Of a stretch of 16,427 bases of DNA, positions 7,494 through 13,657 are shown in pieces. The stretch lies in contig RXIJ01000048.1 in assembly GCA_004212095.1 (NCBI GenBank), positions 1 to 16,427 of the forward strand, written 5' to 3'. Within the stretch, counting starts at the first letter, position 1; the number at the start of each line of letters is the position of its first letter. Source of the stretch: Methanosarcinales archaeon (GTDB lineage Archaea > Halobacteriota > Methanosarcinia > Methanosarcinales > EX4572-44). Below the pieces are notes generated by a model, which was not told the DNA's origin, made no database searches, and saw nothing but the letters and a program-made list of their open reading frames with translations. The translations under genes were made by a program, and so were the position numbers.

Positions 7494-7580
7494 CTATTCA
7501 CCTGTACTAACGTGCGTAGAAATAACGAATAAAAACATAACAACTATATTTATCGGTAACTTATGTTGTGCATTCTTCAC
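7494..7580 (-). CDS. Possible 28-aa hydrophobic leader peptide before a CBS gene
   Basis: A GTG-started frame with GGAGGG upstream encodes VKNAQHKLPINIVVMFLFVI and then STHVSTGE, and stops one base before the ATG of the next CBS gene. The middle is hydrophobic enough for a short membrane segment. The placement would allow translational coupling, but the candidate TATA box at 7545-7553 lies inside this frame, so both cannot act on the same transcript. It may be chance; no homologue is known to me. Confidence 0.2.
   Translation of the reverse strand: MKNAQHKLPINIVVMFLFVISTHVSTGE
7545..7553 (-). promoter_or_regulatory. Possible TATA box inside the CBS array
   Basis: On the minus strand the bases read CGATAAATATAG, an AT-rich TATA-like element about 53 bases before the ATG at 7492. 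It is supported only by composition and position. Confidence 0.35.
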
Positions 7581-7601
7581 TTTTTCAACCCTCCAATTAA
7601 C

Positions 7602-7656
7602 CAATTGCTTTTTCCTCCTTATAATACAAGTTCTCCCTTTTAAGAGAAGGCAATTG
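7602..7656. other. Nested inverted repeats after the first CBS gene
   Basis: CAATTGC (7602-7608) pairs with GCAATTG (7650-7656). Inside lies TTCTC/GAGAA around CCCTTTTAA (about 7631-7647). The structure starts three bases after the stop of the CBS/zinc-ribbon gene and might act as its terminator or as an mRNA structure. An AAGGAGG motif lies within it on the minus strand, with no convincing gene attached. Confidence 0.3.
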
Positions 7657-7658
7657 AA

Positions 7659-8234
7659 TTATTCTGTCTCGGCACAAAATTCACACAAATATTTTCCATT
7701 GGTAAGCACCAATCTTTCACTGAGCCTTCCGCAATCCTCGCATATACCCTGTGATGGGGTTTCCGTTCCAACGGGTTCTGGAGGGAAGTGTTCAGCGTTC
7801 ATCTGTACAAGCTCTGAGAATATCTCTCCCATCTGAGTTGATACAACGAGCAGGTCCGTATCTGTGATGATTCCTACAAGATTGCCCTCGTCCACGACTG
7901 GGAGGCGATGTATGCGCATTTTAAACATTTTATGCGAAGCTTCGTTGACAAACTGCGCCGGATGAATAGTTATCAGACGTCTTGTCATCACATTCTCTGT
8001 AAGAACTGTTGATGGACGCAGATCTTTTGAAACTACTTTTCTTACAATATCTTGTTCAGTGACAATGCCAACAGGGCGATTATTATCAACAACAATAACG
8101 CCGCCAATACCATGATCACTCATTTTTTTAGCAGCATCAACACACGAAGTCTGCAGCTCAATGGTAACAACATCCTTAGTCATTATTTCTTTAACATAGA
8201 CTTCTATTTCCACAAATATTTCTCCAGATATCAT
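7659..8234 (-). CDS. Two-CBS-domain protein with C-terminal zinc ribbon (CBS array, gene 1)
   Basis: 191 residues. One Bateman module is formed by VKEIMTKDVVTIELQTSCVD with core GIGGVIVVDNNRPVGIVTEQ, and by TENVMTRRLITIHPAQFVNE with core RIHRLPVVDEGNLVGIITDT. A helix with SELVQMNAEHFPPEP links to a four-Cys zinc ribbon: CEDCG-RLSERLVLTNGKYL-CEFC. CBS plus zinc-ribbon proteins are known in archaea; the ribbon may bind protein or nucleic acid, so this is the only array member with a visible output domain. ATG 8234 has no clear ribosome site. GTG 8213 has GGAG eight bases upstream and is a real alternative. It is the first gene of the array on the minus strand. Confidence 0.85.
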   Translation of the reverse strand: MISGEIFVEIEVYVKEIMTKDVVTIELQTSCVDAAKKMSDHGIGGVIVVDNNRPVGIVTEQDIVRKVVSKDLRPSTVLTENVMTRRLITIHPAQFVNEASHKMFKMRIHRLPVVDEGNLVGIITDTDLLVVSTQMGEIFSELVQMNAEHFPPEPVGTETPSQGICEDCGRLSERLVLTNGKYLCEFCAETE

Positions 8235-8250
8235 TAACTAGTACTCAAAC

Positions 8251-8260
8251 TATAATAAAT
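8251..8260 (-). promoter_or_regulatory. Possible TATA box for the CBS array
   Basis: On the minus strand ATTTATTATA lies about 17-26 bases before the ATG at 8234. With the usual ~25-base spacing, transcription would start near 8230, leaving little or no leader for ATG 8234 but a short leader for GTG 8213. A second AT-rich stretch (TAGTATTATAAG) lies further upstream around 8280. Confidence 0.4.
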
Positions 8261-8355
8261 CATCGACTTCAAATATGCTTATAATACTATCAAATTTCAC
8301 TATTGAAATTGACTGCGATTATATAACGCACGAACTGCACGTTTTGATTCAAACT

Positions 8356-8405
8356 GCGACGGCATACCCCCCAGCAGAGCAGCGGGGCGTGTTCCATACC
8401 GTCGC
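8356..8405. repeat. Right-end hairpin of the IS200/IS605 remnant
   Basis: GCGACGG at 8356-8362 pairs with CCGTCGC at 8399-8405, extended by AT/AT beyond one mismatch. The enclosed segment has CCCC/GGGG arms. Imperfect subterminal hairpins at both ends are typical of IS200/IS605 elements. The motif GCAGCGGGG here is also found just outside the left-end hairpin near 8811. Confidence 0.5.
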
Positions 8406-8423
8406 TTTGTTATCCGGTATTAT

Positions 8424-8745
8424 TCAAAAATCTAAAAGTTTCATCTGACCATACTCCTCTTTTTCTTCTTCACTATCTTGCTTTTCGACATAGGTTTTAA
8501 TGATCTGCATAACCCTAGATGGTGCATGATCTCGGTGTTGCACCAACAAAAACATGCACATGATTTCCATCTGTGTCCAATGCATCAAATTCAAACCAAT
8601 ATCTTTTCCCAATTTTAGTGCATATTTCTTTAAAAAATTCAATTCTATCAGTGCCATACAATAATTTCTTTCTATATTTTATGCAATGCACCATATGGTA
8701 TCGTATTTTATAAACACAATAGCTCGCATGTTTCAACTCGACCAT
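8424..8745 (-). pseudogene. Dead IS200/IS605 TnpA (Y1 transposase)
   Basis: The start (MVELKHASYCVYKIRYHMVH) and the HUH motif segment DGNHVHVFVGA are clear signs of the Y1 single-strand transposase TnpA. After ATPRS the frame shifts by one base; the homologous reading resumes as APSRVMQIIKTYVEKQ and ends at the usual C-terminus (MKLLDF). About 30-35 residues normally between these segments, including the catalytic tyrosine helix, are missing. The likely cause is a deletion between two similar I-I-K stretches. The protein cannot be active. No tnpB is present. An upstream in-frame ATG at 8799 is part of the element end rather than the start. Confidence 0.82.
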
Positions 8746-8777
8746 CAATGTTCTTATATATAAACGCTTAAAAAAAA

Positions 8778-8806
8778 CTCGCTTCGTGGCTTGTACCAAC
8801 CGCGAG
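8778..8806. repeat. Left-end hairpin of the IS200/IS605 remnant
   Basis: CTCGC (8778-8782) pairs with GCGAG (8802-8806), with further imperfect pairing of GTGG and CCAA inside. It lies upstream of tnpA, as expected for the left-end subterminal hairpin of this family. Confidence 0.45.
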
Positions 8807-8841
8807 CTCTGCAGCGGGGTTAATAATCAAATGAAAAAGGA

Positions 8842-10272
8842 TTAGATCAGATCTTTCCAACAATGTGGGTCGGGGGCAAACAGATCCCCACCCCCTGTAT
8901 ATGCAGCAGCTCGACAGCCTCCTTGACAGTAATACGGCACATATTCACAATTTTTACATTCTCCTCCTAATTGATCACTTTGTAAATTCCGGAATACGTT
9001 AAAAACATCCGAATTATTCCAAATATCTTTTAAACTGTTTTTTCGAAGGTTCCCAGCGACAAAATTGCGCAAGAAGGGACACGGTAATATATCTCCTAAT
9101 GGGGTTATCACCACATCAGATACTCCAGCCGAACAACCCACACGTGACTGACCTTCGATTGTATTTGATATACCTGCAGAACACGGTTCAAATAGCCAAG
9201 GAAATAACCCATCTATCTGCATGTCGATAACATCTTTATACTCTTCTTTTTTCCGGAGCATTGTTTTTGCAAGATTTTTTATTTCCGAGGGAGCTATTGC
9301 CAATTCTTCAACGTTTTCCTTGCCCCTTCCAATAGGAACAAACGGCGATGGTTTAAACGAGGTCGCACCACATTGAACTGCTAAGTCGACAAGTGCTTCA
9401 AGTTCATTGACATTATATCTTGTGATCGCAGTACTCATTAGCGTCCAGTAACCAGCGTCAGAGAATGTTTTTAAAGCTGTTGTTGCTCTTTCAAAGGCTT
9501 TTTTGTCTCCTCGAAAAGCATTATGCGTCTGTTTTAACCCATCCACACTCACCTGCACTGAGAACACATTTGTGTCTCTCAATCGTTTCAACAAGTTGTC
9601 GTCGACAAGGATTCCATTAGTTGTTAGTTTAATTCCAAAATGAAACCGTGAAGCATAGTCTAAAATATCAAAAAAATCTGGTCTGGTCAGTGGTTCCCCG
9701 CCGCCAAAGGTGATTTTAAAAACCTTCATCGCTGCCAATTGTTTGATGGTCTTTTTAACTTCTTCCAGCGACATTTCATCTCGTTCTCGGTTTCCGGCCT
9801 CGATTAGACAATGTTTACATTTTAAATTACATTCACATGTTATCTCCCACAGAACAGAAAGCGGTGCCAAGAGACTGCCAACATTTCGAGCCTGACAGTC
9901 TGTAATTTTTGGATAAGGGTAAGAATGCATAGAATCGGGTATCGGTTTGGAATGTTTTCGCTTTTGCTGCCTCCAATTAATCGCACAATACCTTTCAAAT
10001 TTATTGAATACCTCGTAAACATATCGTTCAGTTTGATCATGAGAAAGTGAAAACTCATCAGCGACTATTCCTGTTATTTCTTTGAGTGAAAAATGGCCAT
10101 TGCAATGTTCAATTATGCGCATCCCCATGTCATCCAACGCGATCTCATTGAAAAGATAGGGATTGAATACAAAGCCTCCAGTATTTTCTCTTCTGAATAC
10201 TATAAATGAAAAGAGGGAGGGGACAGCGTCCCCATCCCTTTGATGGCTATCTTCTATTGGGGCGAGACCCAT
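8842..10272 (-). CDS. Radical SAM/SPASM peptide-modifying enzyme with PqqD-like domain
   Basis: 476 residues from ATG 10272; the frame extends to ATG 10380, but those 36 codons overlap the upstream gene and look unconserved. Residues ~21-101 resemble PqqD (an RRE, the leader-peptide-binding fold): a beta region (FIVFRRENTGGFVFNPYLFN) then helices with GNGHFSLKEI-like spacing. The radical SAM core has CNLKCKHC (about 148-155) and the GGGEP motif (about 190-194). The C-terminus is a SPASM domain with Cys at about 380, 398, 439, 442, 449, 453 and 471 for two extra [4Fe-4S] clusters. Such enzymes form thioether, C-C or other bonds in RiPP peptides, or act on hemes (AhbC/NirJ relatives). No heme genes are nearby, whereas the adjacent gene ends in a Cys-repeat tail. 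A RiPP role is inferred. Confidence 0.87.
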   Translation of the reverse strand: MGLAPIEDSHQRDGDAVPSLFSFIVFRRENTGGFVFNPYLFNEIALDDMGMRIIEHCNGHFSLKEITGIVADEFSLSHDQTERYVYEVFNKFERYCAINWRQQKRKHSKPIPDSMHSYPYPKITDCQARNVGSLLAPLSVLWEITCECNLKCKHCLIEAGNRERDEMSLEEVKKTIKQLAAMKVFKITFGGGEPLTRPDFFDILDYASRFHFGIKLTTNGILVDDNLLKRLRDTNVFSVQVSVDGLKQTHNAFRGDKKAFERATTALKTFSDAGYWTLMSTAITRYNVNELEALVDLAVQCGATSFKPSPFVPIGRGKENVEELAIAPSEIKNLAKTMLRKKEEYKDVIDMQIDGLFPWLFEPCSAGISNTIEGQSRVGCSAGVSDVVITPLGDILPCPFLRNFVAGNLRKNSLKDIWNNSDVFNVFRNLQSDQLGGECKNCEYVPYYCQGGCRAAAYTGGGDLFAPDPHCWKDLI

Positions 10273-10277
10273 TCCCC

Positions 10278-11243
10278 TTATTTCTCCATCTTCATTCGGT
10301 TCAGCAATTGCGTGAGCGGTTTTTTGAATTGTTGTGGTATCTTGTTGGGAATTATTTCTATCATAGGGCCTGCTCCGCATTTATCAAACATATACGGACC
10401 TGCTGCACAGGAAAATACAGGAAGTCCGGATCTGCAGACATCAATCACCGAATTTGGAAGTCCCAGTTTACACTCTAGTACAATCATCGAATCAGGAAGT
10501 CCAGATCTGCAATGTAGTACAAGGGTGGGGGGGCATGCATTCACATTGTTTGATCCAAGCATTACAAAGCAATCCCTGTCATGCAGCACCCAGTTAGCAG
10601 CAAAGACATCTCCAGATGCTATAAGATCGTTGTATAAGTCTGTATACGCATCAATACCTGCCTGATATGCTTCCTCAACTGTCTTGCATTCCAGCAAAGC
10701 GTAGTTCGCGGCATTTGCAGCTCCTCCGAATCGGTCCTGATATCCAATAACGAAAACATGGTTTTCATCATACCCAAGATAGCTCGTTGCGCCATTGGTT
10801 ATCGCCAGAGGGCCAAGTCCATCAGCAGATTTGCAAGAGACGGTGCTGGTGATTCGGTTCGCTAACAACCCAACATTTGCGCTGTCTATTGCAGGTTCGA
10901 GTGTGTTTGATTCCTGTCCCCACAGAGTAAATGTGCCGCCATGGTCATAATGTATGATCAAGGTAGGTTTGACTTCGTTTATCTTACTCTCAACATTCTC
11001 CCGCGTTGCAGCATTGATCGCCAAATCCGTTACCTGCCAGCCAAGGTCCAACGCTCTCTGTTTGACGAGTCCAGCCCAGTCATAAGAGCCAAGTTCGGTA
11101 TAGCCATCGCCTGGCTTTCTCGGACGGATCAGCAATAGTTTCTTCTTCTTGAACAGAGGGAATAACTTGTGGATAGATATCTCACTGATTTGTGTGTAGG
11201 AAATTTTTTCCATTCTCGCATCCATTTCAATCTTCGCATCCAT
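10278..11243 (-). CDS. Caspase-like (clan CD) cysteine peptidase with Cys-repeat tail
   Basis: 321 residues from ATG 11243, which has the strong site GAGGTGAT four bases upstream; an in-frame GTG at 11252 overlaps that site. After a doubled KIEMDA/RMEK start, a strand KKLLLIRP begins an alpha/beta fold. The clan CD dyad is visible: PTLIIHYDHGG (His about 101) and ITSTVSCKSADGLGPLAI (Cys about 137), followed by GATSYLGYDENHVF as in gingipain/caspase relatives. There is no signal peptide, so it should be cytosolic. From residue ~237 the tail carries Cys units: CRSGLP, CKLGLP, CRSGLP, CAAGP and CGAGP. Such a tail is not part of the peptidase fold and looks like a RiPP core. The next gene, radical SAM, starts five bases after its stop. 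The substrate is unknown. Confidence 0.78.
   Translation of the reverse strand: MDAKIEMDARMEKISYTQISEISIHKLFPLFKKKKLLLIRPRKPGDGYTELGSYDWAGLVKQRALDLGWQVTDLAINAATRENVESKINEVKPTLIIHYDHGGTFTLWGQESNTLEPAIDSANVGLLANRITSTVSCKSADGLGPLAITNGATSYLGYDENHVFVIGYQDRFGGAANAANYALLECKTVEEAYQAGIDAYTDLYNDLIASGDVFAANWVLHDRDCFVMLGSNNVNACPPTLVLHCRSGLPDSMIVLECKLGLPNSVIDVCRSGLPVFSCAAGPYMFDKCGAGPMIEIIPNKIPQQFKKPLTQLLNRMKMEK
10353..10524 (-). repeat. In-frame repeats encoding the Cys-x-x-Gly-Leu-Pro tail
   Basis: On the plus strand GGAAGTCC recurs at 10420, 10456 and 10495, defining units of 36 and 39 bp plus a partial third. Two units share GATCTGCA and two share CTAGTACAATCATCGAAT-like or TGTAGTACAA stretches. All spacings are multiples of three, so the units encode tandem C-[RK]-x-G-L-P-x-S-x-I-x segments. 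Two shorter units (GGACCTGCTGCAC and GGGCCTGCTCCGCAT) encode C-x-A-G-P. This points to growth by in-frame duplication. Confidence 0.75.
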
Positions 11244-11248
11244 TTCAA

Positions 11249-11509
11249 TCACCTCTTCCTTCTTGACAATTCCAACCGTCCTTTGTCCAGCGTTTTCCCA
11301 ACCATCCTGCCGATCTCGGTGTCCTTTTCCACTTCATCAACCAATTGCTTTGGTGTGAAACTCTCAGTTCCAACCACCAAATATGGTTCATTGCGCTTCT
11401 CAAGTGGAATCGTATCCATCCACTCGTTAACCTCTTCACGTATGAGTCGCTTTTTTAGTTCAGCTTCCTCATCGCTTCGCTCTTGATATTTTTCCTTATT
11501 TCCTTTCAT
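11249..11509 (-). CDS. 86-aa charged protein at the head of the peptidase/radical SAM module
   Basis: I do not recognise this protein. The ATG at 11509 has GGAG seven bases upstream. It is highly charged (Glu/Lys/Arg-rich N-terminal helix: KEKYQERSDEEAELKKRLIR), then EPYLVVGTESFTPKQLVDEV and EKDTEIGRMVGKTL. The last part reads as a short strand followed by a helix. There are no cysteines, no signal peptide and no membrane segment. It runs into the leader of the peptidase gene (TGA at 11249-11251 lies within that gene's ribosome site), so the two are translationally coupled. Its place as first gene of the module suggests an adaptor, inhibitor or leader-binding partner. This is inference from position only. 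Confidence 0.65.
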   Translation of the reverse strand: MKGNKEKYQERSDEEAELKKRLIREEVNEWMDTIPLEKRNEPYLVVGTESFTPKQLVDEVEKDTEIGRMVGKTLDKGRLELSRRKR

Positions 11510-11552
11510 ATTCTTCTCCTCATTTCCAAGTCACGAACTACACCCCATGCTT

Positions 11553-11590
11553 GAGTACAAGACATACTCTTAAGCGCGAGTGTTTATAAC
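11553..11590 (-). promoter_or_regulatory. Candidate promoter and inverted repeat for the peptidase module
   Basis: The minus strand has AGTTATAAAC (TATA-like, 11583-11590), about 75 bases before the ATG at 11509. Downstream of it, near the expected transcript start, GAGTA (11553-11557) and TACTC (11565-11569) form an inverted repeat with a 7-base spacer that could be an operator. The module appears to be one transcript from here to 8842. Confidence 0.4.
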
Positions 11591-11643
11591 TTACTTTATC
11601 ACAGGATTATAAAAACTTTTCGAGGCTCTTAGCCTTGCATTTT

Positions 11644-12475
11644 TTAAATTTTATCGATATCTACAGTAAATTTCTTCAAATTACCAAAATAGTTCTTAAT
11701 TACACTAAACACACTTTTAACTTTAGATCGCTTATGATAGTGCTTTTTAAAAAATTCAAGGTTTTTTTGAACATTACCATCATGTCGCTCCATGCATAAC
11801 TTCCTTTGCTTTTGAGAGTGGGATTAGATTTTGGCCAAAAATAAGGAATCCCATGTTGTTTAAAAACAAGATTACACGCTTTTTCGGAAAGATAACCTGC
11901 ATCACATAGCCATTCCTTTATCGAAAAAACAGCAGCCACCATTTTGAGTAACGGTTCCAATCGTAATATGCAATTTTACGAAATCTTTCTTTTTCTTCTT
12001 TTGCAATAGTTTAGTGTTAGTGCCAGCATCTTTTTTCGTTTGTGAGTTTATAACAACAGAAAAGTATTCACTTTTCCGACTGGTTCTAAGACAGGTAGCA
12101 TCAGAAGCAAAAATTGTTTCCAGTGCAGCTATTGGTTGAAGAAGAAATTGAAGCAAGATTCCCAATATCACGGTCATTTTTGGGTCTACCATATATTTTC
12201 GAAGAGTGTTAAAGTAAGGTACTTTTTTTTAGTCCAAGCTCTTTCTTATGATTATTCAACTCTCCGATTATGTCTCTGTAGCTCGTTTTATAGTAGATCT
12301 TAAAACAAAGGCAGATTACGATATCTCGTGTGAGATAAGGCTTTCTTCCTTTTCCTTTGTATAAAGAGAGAAGTGGCACAGTGTCCGGAATCAATAACAA
12401 TAGCGAGAGAAATATTTGAAATCTACGCGTTTTTGCTTTGTTATATTCAAACCAATTACGTTTGGTTGTGCTCAT
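11644..12475 (-). pseudogene. Dead IS5-like DDE transposase
   Basis: The N-terminal part reads MSTTKRNWFEYNKAKTRRFQ, then GKGRKPYLTRDIVICLCFKI and KTSYRDIIGEL, typical of archaeal IS4/IS5-type transposases. The frame breaks at an A8 run near 12225-12235 and resumes as VPYFNTLRKYMVDPK; the first Asp is in FASDATCLRTSRKSEY. After LHITIGTV a deletion joins EPLLKMVAAVFSIKEWLCDA, losing the second Asp region. A further frame break at an A7 run near 11770 precedes FFKKHYHKRSKVKSVFSVIK, where the expected catalytic Glu (KVES) is Lys. The stop is TAA at 11644-11646. With three frame or deletion lesions and two missing catalytic residues it is dead. No clear terminal inverted repeats were found. A longer frame start at 12523 is possible. 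Confidence 0.82.
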
Positions 12476-12821
12476 GGGTAGTGGTTTCAAATTTTTCGAT
12501 GTCTTCTGTTTCGAGTTTGACATCTTTCATGTAGATTTCCACATCAAATTCTTTTAAAAAATTAAGTAACCGCTGAGCATCTTTTTTCTTGATGATTACT
12601 ACACTTCTTATTGGATTTATTAGAACATGAGGTATTTCGTCAAGAAGTCCTTTTCTTTGATAGAGCTACTTTCCTTTCTGAGAATGGTCTTTGTAGCCAT
12701 ATAACCGGTTACAAAACCGTTTTATGTCTTTAGTTGGGGTTTTTGGTTTATTTCCGAATGCCATCATTACGCCTTTTTCATCTTCGCATGTTTTTTCTTT
12801 GAATATCGATGTTAAAAACAT
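12456..12821 (-). pseudogene. Small ORF broken by one TAG, upstream of the IS5-like transposase
   Basis: One frame of 121 codons runs from ATG 12821 (or more likely ATG 12767/12764, MAFGNKPKTPTKDI) to TAA 12456-12458, with a single in-frame TAG at 12666-12668. Before it the reading is KRFCNRLYGYKDHSQKGK, after it LYQRKGLLDEIPHVLINPIR, VVIIKKKDAQRLLNFLKEFD and VEIYMKDVKLETEDIEKF. The composition is protein-like on both sides. The end overlaps the first codons of the transposase, so it may be an accessory gene of the same element. TAG may be a plain nonsense mutation, or could be read as pyrrolysine if this lineage decodes UAG; the former is simpler because the neighbour is dead too. The function is unknown. 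Confidence 0.6.
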
Positions 12822-12823
12822 AA

Positions 12824-12848
12824 TATACGGTTATCCAGTTACCGTATA
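12824..12848. repeat. Palindrome upstream of the adk block
   Basis: TATACGGT (12824-12831) pairs with ACCGTATA (12841-12848) around TATCCAGTT. It borders the broken small ORF on one side and overlaps the probable adk TATA box on the other. It could be an end of the IS-like element or a regulator site. Confidence 0.5.
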
Positions 12849-12852
12849 AATA
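12845..12852 (+). promoter_or_regulatory. TATA box candidate for the adk block
   Basis: TATAAATA fits the archaeal consensus. A start about 25 bases downstream would give a leader of ~100 bases before the adk ATG at 12974. A weaker AT-rich alternative is TTTATTTATT at 12881-12890. The box may replace an upstream ribosomal-protein operon promoter lost through the insertion to the left. Confidence 0.4.
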
Positions 12853-12973
12853 GTTAACAATTTGACATTTCATTGTAGAATTTATTTATTAAAAAATTAA
12901 TTTATGTGCAAGGCACAAAATGGCGAAAGAGTTAAAAACAATGGAACTATCCAATTCGGAGGAAATGTATAAA

Positions 12974-13615
12974 ATGAGATTGGTGCTGCTTGGACCTCCG
13001 GGAGCAGGCAAAGGTACACAAGCAAAAAGAATCGCAGGTAAATACCAGATACCACACGTATCTACTGGAGATATACTACGGGAAAACCTGAGTGCTGGAA
13101 CAGGGCTTGGACTCAAAGCCAAAACATATATGGATAAAGGTGAATTAGTACCTGATAATGTGTTGATTGATATAATAAAAGAGCGACTATCAAAACCGGA
13201 CTGCTCAAGCGGATTCCTTCTTGATGGGTATCCACGAACAATATCACAGGCAGAAGCGCTAAATCAAATACTTGCAGATACGCAACTAGACATGGTGTTA
13301 AACATCACTGTCCCGGACGAAGAACTGCTCAAACGGTTATCTGGTAGGCGTATGTGTAAATGTGGAGCAAGCTATCACACAGAGTTTAATCCCCCAAAAA
13401 TCATGAATGTATGTGATGTTTGTGGTAGCACATTGTATCAAAGAGATGACGACAAAGAGGAAGCTATCAAAAACCGCCTGAAGGTATATGCTAAACAGAC
13501 ACAACCACTCATTGATTACTACTCCAATCTATCGATGTTAAAAACCGTGGATGGCACCGAAAGCATCGATAAGATATTTGCAGAAATAACCAGTATTCTG
13601 GATACATACGAATGA
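12974..13615 (+). CDS. adk: Adenylate kinase (long, zinc-LID type)
   Basis: 213 residues. It interconverts AMP + ATP and 2 ADP in the cytosol. The P-loop GPPGAGKGT is at residues 7-15, the AMP-binding region is STGDILREN and LLDGYPRT, and the LID has RRMCKCGASYH...CDVCGSTLYQRDDD, with four Cys suited to one zinc. Late motifs are NRLKVY and the C-terminal helix. ATG 12974 (MRLVLLG) is preferred because adenylate kinases begin this way and GGAGG lies 11 bases upstream. ATG 12965 is only two bases after that site, and the frame reaches back to 12920 without support. This is the bacterial-style enzyme, not the short archaeal AdkA type. It heads a run with DUF106, cmk and cbf5. Confidence 0.96.
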   Translation: MRLVLLGPPGAGKGTQAKRIAGKYQIPHVSTGDILRENLSAGTGLGLKAKTYMDKGELVPDNVLIDIIKERLSKPDCSSGFLLDGYPRTISQAEALNQILADTQLDMVLNITVPDEELLKRLSGRRMCKCGASYHTEFNPPKIMNVCDVCGSTLYQRDDDKEEAIKNRLKVYAKQTQPLIDYYSNLSMLKTVDGTESIDKIFAEITSILDTYE

Positions 13616-13657
13616 TAAAGGGATGGAATGTAATAAATTATTTTATTTTTGGTTTTT

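Noticed and set aside
8842..10272. Heme-synthesis radical SAM enzyme (AhbC/NirJ type)
   Set aside because: Not excluded by sequence alone, but no other heme genes are in the window and the neighbour is a Cys-rich peptidase; kept only as an alternative.
10278..10665. Plus-strand frames across the peptidase tail (up to 141 residues)
   Set aside because: They are antisense of the peptidase and radical SAM genes; the repeated GSPDLQ segments only reflect the in-frame repeat on the other strand.
12225..12240. Programmed frameshift at the A8 run of the transposase
   Set aside because: The shift needed is +1, and the gene has a second slip, an internal deletion and a lost catalytic Glu, so decay explains it better than programming.
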